Of a stretch of DNA of 64,000 bases, positions 57,300 to 64,000 are shown one piece after another. The position numbers were made by a program, and so were the translations under genes. This stretch comes from Laspinema olomoucense D3b (lineage in GTDB: Bacteria > Cyanobacteriota > Cyanobacteriia > Cyanobacteriales > Laspinemataceae): positions 30,824 to 94,823 of the forward strand of contig NZ_JAMXFA010000006.1 of the NCBI RefSeq assembly GCF_025370785.1, given 5' to 3'. Below the pieces are notes generated by a model that was not told the origin of the DNA, made no database searches, and worked only from the letters and a program-made list of their open reading frames with translations. The stretch's first letter is position 1, and every line of letters starts with the position of its first letter.

Positions 57300-58772
57300 T
57301 TGTTATTCAACTCGTACGAATTCATCTTTATCTTTTTACCCCTTGCCCTGATTGTTTACTTCGGGTTGAGCGCCTATCGTCAGGTCAAGGCTGCAACACT
57401 ATGGCTTCTGTTAGCCTCCCTCGTTTTTTATGGATACTTGGGAATCAGTTACATCCCCCTATTGCTAATTTCTATCCTGGGTAACTATTACTTTGGACGG
57501 TGGATAGATGGGGTGCAAACCGGAACCCCAAAGGCCAAAATTTTATTATGGGCCGGAGTTTTTTTTAATTTAGGTATTCTGGGTTATTACAAATATGCAG
57601 GGTTTTTGATTGCCTCTATCAATGGCCTATTTCAAACCCAGTTTCCGGTTCCTGCCATCGAACTCCCGTTAGGAATTTCCTTTTATAGCTTCACTCAAAT
57701 TGCTTATTTAGTCGATGCCTATCGCGGACAAACTAAAGATGCTCAATATGACTTAGTGTCTTATAGCCTATTTGTCACATTCTTTCCCCAACTGATTGCG
57801 GGGCCGATTTTACGACATGACGAACTCATTCCGCAATTTAAAAAGCTTAGGCAGTTCGTTTTTTCTCATAAAAATGTCGCCATTGGTTTAAGCTTTTTTA
57901 TCCTAGGATTAGGTAAAAAAGTGCTAATTGCAGATACGGTATCCCCTTGGGTGGGGGCCGTATTTGCACAAGCCGATTCCCTCACCTTCATCGAAGCCTG
58001 GGTGGGTGCGATCGCCTATACGTTACAACTTTATTTTGATTTTTCAGGCTATTCCGATATGGCGATCGGCTTAGGATGGATGTTTAACTTCCGCCTGCCG
58101 TTTAACTTTAATTCTCCCTATAAATCCACCTCCATCGTAGACTTCTGGCGACGGTGGCACATTACCTTATCTTTCTTTCTGCGAGATTACCTCTACATTG
58201 CTCTCGGAGGCAGTCGGCGAGGAGAAGTGCGCCGATACATCAATCTGCTGCTTACCATGCTACTCGGTGGATTATGGCATGGGGCGGGATGGACCTATAT
58301 TCTCTGGGGCGGGTTGCATGGCACTTTTCTAGTCATCAATCACGGCTGGCGACGCTTGGGACTGAAAATGCCCGGGGCGATCGCCTGGGTTATTACCTTT
58401 ATCGCCGTCGTCTTGAGTTGGGTCGTATTTCGCGCCGAAAATATCACCCAAGCGGGACAAATTATCCAAGCCGCCCTTGGCTTAAAAGGAATTATTTTAA
58501 CCCCCGATTTTCAACCCTTATTAGGCTGGTTACCTCAATCCGTTGTGCAGTTTCGAGAAGTCGCTCAACTCCCTGCTCTCCCACCGAATTACCGCCAAAG
58601 TTTTGTAATATTGGGAGTGGTATTAATGGGAGCGGTTTTATTACCCAATACCCAACAAATAGTCGAACGCTTTAAACCGACCACCGCATGGGCTGTCGGA
58701 CTCAGTGCCGTGGCGATCGCCTGTCTACTTTCCCTGAACCGAATTTCTGAATTTCTCTACTTCCAATTTTAA
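57300..58772 (+). CDS. MBOAT family O-acyltransferase
   Basis: 490 residues from TTG 57300, giving the typical start MLFNSYEFIFIFLPLALIVY. About ten membrane segments. WRRWHITLSFFLRDYLYIAL and the catalytic His in LGGLWHGAGWTYILWGGLHG mark the AlgI/DltB/PatA branch, which moves acyl groups across the membrane onto cell-surface polymers. The next gene, 15 bases later, encodes an SGNH-like partner. An exopolysaccharide or peptidoglycan target is inferred, not shown. Confidence 0.95.
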   Translation: MLFNSYEFIFIFLPLALIVYFGLSAYRQVKAATLWLLLASLVFYGYLGISYIPLLLISILGNYYFGRWIDGVQTGTPKAKILLWAGVFFNLGILGYYKYAGFLIASINGLFQTQFPVPAIELPLGISFYSFTQIAYLVDAYRGQTKDAQYDLVSYSLFVTFFPQLIAGPILRHDELIPQFKKLRQFVFSHKNVAIGLSFFILGLGKKVLIADTVSPWVGAVFAQADSLTFIEAWVGAIAYTLQLYFDFSGYSDMAIGLGWMFNFRLPFNFNSPYKSTSIVDFWRRWHITLSFFLRDYLYIALGGSRRGEVRRYINLLLTMLLGGLWHGAGWTYILWGGLHGTFLVINHGWRRLGLKMPGAIAWVITFIAVVLSWVVFRAENITQAGQIIQAALGLKGIILTPDFQPLLGWLPQSVVQFREVAQLPALPPNYRQSFVILGVVLMGAVLLPNTQQIVERFKPTTAWAVGLSAVAIACLLSLNRISEFLYFQF

Positions 58773-58787
58773 TCCAGGGGGCTTTTT

Positions 58788-59915
58788 ATGAAAAATTATC
58801 GTCAATTTAACCGCGCCTTTTTTGGCCTCACCATACCCGGATTATTAGCCGTTGGCTTATTCAATATTGGCATTGATCCATACGGGGTAATGAATAGCCC
58901 TCAATGGCGACTGAATCGCTTAAGAACCGAACAATTTAATCATGTTCGCCTGTTTAAAGCCAGTTCAGTTAAGCGCATCGCCCCCAAAACGGTGTTATTA
59001 GGCTCATCCCGCACCGATTTAGGACTGGACCCAAAACATCCCGCCTTGGCTGACGGGAAACCCGCCTACAATTTAGGATTAGTGGGTCCGAATATGTATG
59101 AAGTCAGACGCTATTTTGACCATGCGATCGCCAACCAACCCAATTTAAAAACCGTCGTCCTCGGGGTGGATTTCTTTATGTTCAATGAATATAAAACTAA
59201 TCCTGCCGACTTTGAAGAAGCTCGATTAGAACGAGATAGCCTCACCCCCCAAGAATGGCTGAATGTTACCCTTTCTTTAGGGGTAACCCAGTCGAGTTTA
59301 GGCACGATAAAAAATAGCTGGCGATCGCAAGCCAATTTTCTCTACCATGACAATGGGTTTCGGTATGTTCATAATAATGAACCAGACCGTCCCCTGCCCC
59401 AGGAATTTAAAAACATGATTCATGGGTTTTTCCGGGAAGAAGGATATTATCCCCGCTACAAATTCTCCCAAAGTTTTTTAAATGATTTCCGAGAGTTAGT
59501 CGAAATTTGTCGCAGCCGAAATATTGACTTACACATCTTTATTTCCCCCTCTCATGCCACTCAATGGGAAGCCTTACGCATAGCAGGACATTGGGAGGAT
59601 TTTGAACAGTGGAAACGGGAACTGGTCGCCATTGCCCCGGTTTGGGATTTTTCCGGCTATCATTCCATTTCGAGCGAACCCATCAGCGAGAATATGGCCT
59701 ATTATTGGGACAGTTCGCATTATCGACAAGAAGTCGGCAATCTCGTCCTCAATCGCCTCTTTGACTATGAAACGGCCTCCGTTCCCCCAGATTTCGGCGT
59801 CCTGATGACTTCTGAAACCCTAGAACCGCACCTAGTCCAGATCCGGCGCGATCGCGAATCCTGGGCCAATGCCAATCCCCAGGCGATCGCCTTCGTGGAA
59901 GAGTTAAAACCTTGA
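58788..59915 (+). CDS. SGNH/AlgX-like acyltransferase partner
   Basis: 375 residues with one N-terminal anchor (AFFGLTIPGLLAVGLFNIGI). Ribosome site GGGGG upstream. VLLGSSRTDLGLDPKHPALA contains the GSS serine motif, and AYYWDSSHYRQEVGNLVLNR holds the Asp/His motif; together these match the SGNH-like periplasmic O-acyltransferases (AlgX/AlgJ/PatB-like) that accept acyl groups delivered by an MBOAT. It lies 15 bases after the MBOAT gene, so the two form an operon. Exact substrate unknown. Confidence 0.82.
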   Translation: MKNYRQFNRAFFGLTIPGLLAVGLFNIGIDPYGVMNSPQWRLNRLRTEQFNHVRLFKASSVKRIAPKTVLLGSSRTDLGLDPKHPALADGKPAYNLGLVGPNMYEVRRYFDHAIANQPNLKTVVLGVDFFMFNEYKTNPADFEEARLERDSLTPQEWLNVTLSLGVTQSSLGTIKNSWRSQANFLYHDNGFRYVHNNEPDRPLPQEFKNMIHGFFREEGYYPRYKFSQSFLNDFRELVEICRSRNIDLHIFISPSHATQWEALRIAGHWEDFEQWKRELVAIAPVWDFSGYHSISSEPISENMAYYWDSSHYRQEVGNLVLNRLFDYETASVPPDFGVLMTSETLEPHLVQIRRDRESWANANPQAIAFVEELKP

Positions 59916-60135
59916 GAATGGCTGGATTTAGGGGAACCTGGACAGAAGATTGTGCCGCTTGGAAAGGGCGATCGGCTGGCAATCCTGCATCCAGGTCCCC
60001 GGTTCTCTGCCCATCCCCAAGTCGCCGAAGTATATATAGCCCGTCGGGGAGGAGTTCATCATAAAGAAACCGAGTAAAATGCTCGCTTTCTCTATGATTA
60101 ATATAATTAACTTTATACAAAATTGGGGTGTTAGG

Positions 60136-60200
60136 GGTTTGTAAAAACCCGCACCCTAAAGGGTCTGGCTCTACAAACAAAGCCCGCCTGCGCGGGCTAA
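60136..60200 (+). repeat. Partial MITE-like element
   Basis: ACCCGCACCCTAAAGGGT followed by ACAAAGCCCGCCTGC and GCGGGCTA. Lacks the AATCCGGTT ends. Confidence 0.7.
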
Positions 60201-60203
60201 ATG

Positions 60204-60224
60204 ACCAAGGACCAATGACCAAGG
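60204..60224 (+). repeat. Heptamer repeat ACCAAGG/ACCAATG
   Basis: Three units in a row (ACCAAGG, ACCAATG, ACCAAGG), related to the CCAATGA repeats at 36110. Confidence 0.7.
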
Positions 60225-60410
60225 GCCCATCAAATCTGCATAAATCTTGAGACTGTGCGGATTTCCGGGATTAACTGTGGAAGACTTCTATGGAACGACT
60301 CCGTGAAAACGAGAGTCTATCCGGTCCCTCCCCGAGAGTCCCCCGGACGATCGCCCAGATCCTCGGGTTAAATTCTGGAAGGAATCTCAACTCTAGGTTA
60401 AGATATCCGG

Positions 60411-61448
60411 ATGCGTCTGGAAACCGATGCCCCTAACCACCCAAGCTATTTCCTCATGCCACCGACAACCTCCGTCTTCTACCCCATCGATTCGCAAACC
60501 CGCCACCGGCTGCCCTTAGAAGGCGATCGCCAGGGACAATCCACCCCAGGAATGGTCCCCTTGAGCGCACTAGCGGCCCAAATTAATCGCGAACACGAAC
60601 GCTGTCAACAGTCGGTGGCGATCGGACTCCTGCACGCTTGCACCGCCGGACAACTCCTGATCCAGGCCAAACTTCGGGTCCCGGCGCAAAAATGGCACGT
60701 CTGGTTAGCCGCTTATTGTAACGTTCCAGAGGCCACCGCACAAACCTATATGAAAATGGCCCAGGGATGGCCCTCGGTCAAAGAAGACCCGGCGATCGCC
60801 CCAAGCCCGGTCCCCAATGATTTGCAGCCAGAAACCCAGGAAATAGGACAGTCTGCAACCGACACCGCCATAGAGGAAGAGATATCCGAACCTCCCTTAG
60901 TTGTGAATGCTCAACTGATGTCTGAGTCAGCACAGCGACTCACCTTTGTCTCGTTGCTACAACGGCCCAAACCCGAAACGCGATCGCGAATTTTGCGAAC
61001 CGAACCGCGAAAAACTAAACCCCAAGAGACACCGCAATCCACGGAACCGGACGCTCAACGGACCGTGAGAACCCTAACCTTATGGATTCCCGGGTCAGTC
61101 ACCCCCAAAGCGCGTCCTCGGGTGACCGCCAATGGCACATTTTTACCCAAACGATATCGGGAATGGAGACTACGTGCCGAAGGAGAAATCCTCATGCAAG
61201 TGCATCAGATGAACCCCTTACCGCAGTTACCCATTGAAAGAGCAGCCGTGCGGATTATCTTACGGGGTAAACATAGAGGAGATGGCGACAATGCGATCGG
61301 CAGCGTGTGCGATGCTTTAGTCGGAGCCGGAATCTTCTCATCCGATAGCCTCAAACAGATTCCCTTCGGCAGTTGGCGGCACATCCCCGACGGAGAAACC
61401 GGCGTCAAAATTCAAATCGAATCAATGGCACAACTGATTTCAGCATGA
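60411..61448 (+). CDS. DUF3102-like/RusA-domain fusion protein
   Basis: 345 residues. The N-terminal part (about 45-125) with LAAQINREHERCQQSVAIGL and QKWHVWLAAYCNVPEATAQT matches the DUF3102-type DNA-associated domain. A Pro/Glu-rich linker (125-215) leads to a RusA-like domain (about 217-335): TPKARPRVTANGTFLPKRYR, and RGDGDNAIGSVCDALVGAGI with the catalytic Asp pair of Holliday-junction resolvases. RusA enzymes cut four-way junctions; many sit in prophages, but this one stands alone between chromosome-type genes and repeats, with no phage genes. An alternative ATG at 60456 exists. Confidence 0.82.
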   Translation: MRLETDAPNHPSYFLMPPTTSVFYPIDSQTRHRLPLEGDRQGQSTPGMVPLSALAAQINREHERCQQSVAIGLLHACTAGQLLIQAKLRVPAQKWHVWLAAYCNVPEATAQTYMKMAQGWPSVKEDPAIAPSPVPNDLQPETQEIGQSATDTAIEEEISEPPLVVNAQLMSESAQRLTFVSLLQRPKPETRSRILRTEPRKTKPQETPQSTEPDAQRTVRTLTLWIPGSVTPKARPRVTANGTFLPKRYREWRLRAEGEILMQVHQMNPLPQLPIERAAVRIILRGKHRGDGDNAIGSVCDALVGAGIFSSDSLKQIPFGSWRHIPDGETGVKIQIESMAQLISA

Positions 61449-61946
61449 CATGAGTTCAGACTCAGGTCATCAGTTTGGTATGTCTTATATTTTAAATTAG
61501 ATACAATGTTGTCCGTCTAAACCGCAAAGCTTCATTTTAATCCTACTTTATACAGCAATTCCGTGGCACAACTTCTTTATATACAAATTATACCAAATCC
61601 GGTTTTCTGTATTAGCCCGCGCAGGCGGGCTTTGTCTGTGTAGACCCACCCTTGAGGGTGTGGGTTTGTTTGTATAGACCTCTCAGAACCGAATTCCGTA
61701 TTAAGTTTTCACAAACATTTTAATTTTAGAGCCATTAGGATGGAGATAATTAGCAAGAATCTGGAAAATCTCACGGCATTTAACAAATATATATCGGTTT
61801 CCCCAGTGATTCGGTAGGTACAGTTTGCCGAGTGAGGGTAACAGCGATCCGGATCTGGCAGCAAGATTTCTTGCCACGAATTGATTGGCTCCGATGCTCC
61901 AACTTCCGATTAACATAAAGGAGGTGAGTCAGGTCGAGGAGAATTT
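61449..61946. other. Gap with full MITE-like copy
   Basis: 498 bases. Holds the MITE-like element at 61588-61704. A reverse frame at 61701-61916 has no recognisable protein pattern. Confidence 0.55.
61588..61704 (-). repeat. MITE-like element, full copy B (inverted relative to A)
   Basis: Reads TTATACCAAATCCGGTT at one end and GAATTCCGTATTAA at the other. Interior blocks match the copy at 34315-34443 in reverse complement: the GCGGGCTA hairpin and ACCCACACCCTCAAGGG. Confidence 0.85.
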
Positions 61947-62957
61947 ATGAGTTTGCAAGCGGGTGAGACTCTGCACGGGGGACACTATCAGGTGGAGCGA
62001 TCGCTCAATCAAGGGCGGGTGGGAATTAGTTATCTGGCGCAGCGCAAAGGAGGCGATCGCGTCGTGATCAAGACCCTGCGGGATGACGTTTTGGCAAAAC
62101 TGACCCCAGAGCAACGGGACAAGTTAAATAATAAGCTGATGAAGGAGGCGCTGCGGTTGAGGGGTTGCCATCATCCCCATATTGTCCGGTGTTTGGACTC
62201 ATTTCTGGAACGGGGTCAGACATTTATTGTCATGGAGTTTGTGGCGGGGGATGATTTAGCGAGTTTGCCTACGAAAACCCTGCCAGAAGAGGAGGTGTTG
62301 ACCTATATCCGCCAGGTGGGAGAGGCATTAACGGTGGTGCATCGGGAGGGGTTGGTGCATCGGGATATTAAGCCTGCTAATATCATGCTGCGGGCAGGAA
62401 AATCCGAGGCAGTGCTGATTGATTTTGGCGTGACGAAGGGATTTGACGAGACGCTTACCTCCATTGATTCCAGCAATACCGATGGATTTAGCCCCCCAGA
62501 GCTTTATGATCCCAATGAGCAGGCGAAACCTTATTCCGATGTCTATGCTTTGGCGGCGACTCTCTACAATCTGTTATCGGGGGATGTCCCCCCTAATGCC
62601 CAAAAGCGGGTGAATTTGCAGCGAAAGGATCAGAAGTTGCCGGACATCCCCGGGGTAAGTGCTGAAACGAATTGGGCAATCCGTCAGGGGATGGAGTTGG
62701 ATTATGGCGATCGCCCCCAAACCATTGAAGAGTTTTTAGCCTTGTTGCCGCTTCCCCAAGGGGTCAAACCGTTACCACAGCAGCCCCCTCATGATCCAAA
62801 TTTTCGGCTAAATCTCTATATGCTATATGTAGGGATTCTAGCACTTATTGTAGGGATTCTAGCACTTATTGTGACGATTTTTGGTCAAGATATCCGCCAA
62901 GCGATTATTGATACTTGGTTCTCGTCGCCAGGAGTGGAGGAAAGAGACGATTTGTAA
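61947..62957 (+). CDS. Membrane-anchored Ser/Thr protein kinase
   Basis: 336 residues, ATG after CGAGGAGAATTT. Hanks-type kinase motifs: VVIKTL (Lys of motif II), HRDIKPANIML (catalytic loop), DFGVTKG (DFG) and SPPELYDP, SDVYALAATLYNLL. The glycine-rich loop (LNQGRVGISYLA) is atypical: it lacks the usual GxGxxG. One membrane helix near the C-terminus (about 293-313, LYVGILALIVGILALIVTIF) contains a perfect duplicate of 21 bases (62830-62871). The outside part is short, so the stimulus may be sensed by partners. Target unknown. Confidence 0.9.
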   Translation: MSLQAGETLHGGHYQVERSLNQGRVGISYLAQRKGGDRVVIKTLRDDVLAKLTPEQRDKLNNKLMKEALRLRGCHHPHIVRCLDSFLERGQTFIVMEFVAGDDLASLPTKTLPEEEVLTYIRQVGEALTVVHREGLVHRDIKPANIMLRAGKSEAVLIDFGVTKGFDETLTSIDSSNTDGFSPPELYDPNEQAKPYSDVYALAATLYNLLSGDVPPNAQKRVNLQRKDQKLPDIPGVSAETNWAIRQGMELDYGDRPQTIEEFLALLPLPQGVKPLPQQPPHDPNFRLNLYMLYVGILALIVGILALIVTIFGQDIRQAIIDTWFSSPGVEERDDL

Positions 62958-63073
62958 TCAAATAAATCTCAATCCGGTAGGTCATGCTTGGCTCACAACT
63001 GACTAAACGCCCGATCGGCTATCCCAAGAAACCAGATTTCTGGCATCTTCTCTTGTGATTTCCCAACATCCGC

Positions 63074-63694
63074 ATGAAATATAACCCCGAAATTCATCAT
63101 CGCCGTTCTATCCGTCTCCCTTCCTATGATTATTCTCAGCCCGGAGCTTATTTTATTACACTATGTACCACCCAAAAACAATGTTGGTTTGGGCAGATTA
63201 AGGACGGAACAATGCACATTAATCTACTCGGGGAAATTGTACAAAATGAATGGCTAAAATCTGCCCAAATGAGACAAAACTTAAGATTAGATGAATGGAT
63301 TGTTATGCCCAATCATTTCCATGCAATTGTGTGGATGTTTGAATCAGAACAAGAGCAAAAAAGCAATTCAAGTCCAGTGCTTTTAGGTAAAGTAAATTGT
63401 CAAGAATTATCCCATAAATTATCAAAACAATCATTTCATCGAAAAGCCAATTCCTTGGGTTCTTTTATTGGCGGGTTCAAAGCGAGTGTAACTAAAAAAA
63501 TTAATCAACTCTGTCAAAATCCATCTATTCCCATTTGGCAGAGGAACTATTATGAATCTATTATCCAAGATGAAAGAACACTGGATTCAATTCGAGAATA
63601 TATCCAACAAAATCCCCAACGTTGGGTAGAAGATCCGGATCATCCTCAATTTCAAGCCAATAATTCAGAACTGTTACTGGATCTACGATTTTAA
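63074..63694 (+). CDS. REP-associated tyrosine transposase (RAYT), IS200-like
   Basis: 206 residues. The HUH motif is in VMPNHFHAIVWMF, and the catalytic Tyr is in IWQRNYYESIIQDERTLDSI. YFITLCTTQKQCWFGQI is the typical start of the Y1 domain, and SLGSFIGGFKASVTKKINQL is the middle helix. RAYTs are single-copy domesticated relatives of IS200/IS605 transposases, thought to mobilise REP sequences. The gene ends at 63694, and a palindromic array starts about seven bases downstream, so gene and array form a likely REPtron. Confidence 0.93.
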   Translation: MKYNPEIHHRRSIRLPSYDYSQPGAYFITLCTTQKQCWFGQIKDGTMHINLLGEIVQNEWLKSAQMRQNLRLDEWIVMPNHFHAIVWMFESEQEQKSNSSPVLLGKVNCQELSHKLSKQSFHRKANSLGSFIGGFKASVTKKINQLCQNPSIPIWQRNYYESIIQDERTLDSIREYIQQNPQRWVEDPDHPQFQANNSELLLDLRF

Positions 63695-63700
63695 TCAACT

Positions 63701-64000
63701 AGGGGCGCAATGCTTGCGCCCCTACGAACCAAATACCCGAATCACATTGTAGGGGCGTATTGCATACACCCTAGATGGAGGGCGCAAGCATTGCGCCCCT
63801 ACGAAACAATTATCCCCATGAGTCCCCATTACATTGTAGGGGCGTATTGCATACGCCCTGGATGGAGGGCGCAAGCATTGCGCCCCTACGAGCCAAATAC
63901 CCGAATCACATTGTAGGGGCGTATTGCATACGCCCTGGATGGAGGGCGCAAGCATTGCGAACCAAATACCCGAATCACATTGTAGGGGCGTATTGCATAC
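63701..64000. repeat. Tandem palindromic array next to the RAYT gene, open at the window edge
   Basis: Units start at about 63746, 63833, 63910 and 63979, spaced 87, 77 and 69 bases. Each joins a palindrome GGGGCGTATTGCATACGCCC with a palindrome GGGCGCAAGCATTGCGCCC, then a spacer such as ACCAAATACCCGAATCAC. The first arm is single, the fourth is cut by the edge, and the third has lost eight bases. One spacer has diverged (AACAATTATCCCCATGAGTC). Confidence 0.93.

Larger units (their letters stand above)
59916..60410. other. Gap with partial repeat
   Basis: 495 bases. It contains a partial MITE-like copy (60136-60200) and heptamers (60204-60224). No gene recognised. Confidence 0.55.

Noticed and set aside
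61701..61916. A 71-codon reverse frame
   Set aside because: No recognisable fold or motif and it overlaps the end of the MITE-like copy.
63722..63955. Frames in the terminal array
   Set aside because: Palindromic repeats translated in either direction; not genes.
63701..64000. CRISPR array
   Set aside because: The units are palindromes separated by nearly identical spacers; CRISPR spacers would be unique.

Overview
The window looks like chromosomal DNA of a filamentous, non-heterocystous cyanobacterium of the Oscillatoriales type. The palindrome GCGATCGC (HIP1) is scattered densely through genes and gaps, many proteins belong to cyanobacterial families (COP23, DUF4278, a DHS-like SpeY, the secE-nusG-rplKAJL block beside tRNA-Trp), and gaps carry cyanobacterial-style heptamer repeats and small palindromic elements. 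I cannot name the species from sequence alone; Laspinema/Oscillatoria-like is a guess. No prophage, CRISPR array, rRNA operon or full insertion sequence was found. The one transposase-family gene is a REP-associated RAYT at the right edge.

Layout. 1-1716: 5' part of an RND efflux adaptor gene, leaving the window to the left. 2.4-8.7 kb: HD metalloprotein, AI-2E family transporter, OppC-type permease, cysE and small or unknown genes. 8.7-10.1 kb: an AT-rich gap. 10.1-11.0 kb: a ParB gene carrying an in-frame duplicated palindrome. 11.6-18.0 kb: five exported proteins on one strand (COP23 domain, two trypsin-like proteases, one of them with TPRs, a predicted barrel and an acidic Pro-rich protein). 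18.1-23.0 kb, minus strand: dnaK, hsp20 and speY, with a repeat cluster between hsp20 and speY. 24.1-28.6 kb: translation and secretion block rplS, tRNA-Trp, secE, nusG, rplK, rplA, rplJ, rplL, with an L10 leader and heptamer repeats in the gaps. 28.8-34.0 kb: two overlapping histidine kinase genes. 34.7-39.8 kb: DacB-type lipoprotein, an EndoU-like secreted protein with a YacL-like neighbour, a Uma2 protein and two membrane proteins. 40.1-45.0 kb: era (apparently starting at CTG), an XPB-like helicase and a TPR lipoprotein. 45.0-49.6 kb: a 1537-residue hybrid kinase. 50.7-53.2 kb: tRNA-Gly, a thioredoxin-TPR protein, a DUF4278 protein and a rhomboid-like protein that lacks the catalytic Ser and His. 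53.9-59.9 kb: an RTX/GDSL secreted protein, an MBOAT acyltransferase and an SGNH-like protein, a likely O-acylation locus. 60.4-64.0 kb: a RusA-domain protein, a membrane Ser/Thr kinase, and a RAYT followed by a tandem palindromic array that runs out of the window.

The most interesting signals are the RAYT with its adjacent array, the EndoU/YacL-like pair, the pseudo-rhomboid, the non-canonical era start, the palindrome pair inside parB, and the RTX-GDSL/MBOAT/SGNH locus. Several repeat families recur across the window (a MITE-like element with AATCCGGTT ends, an AGCAAGATGCT palindrome, a CTTGCAAA element, heptamers) and account for much of the non-coding DNA.
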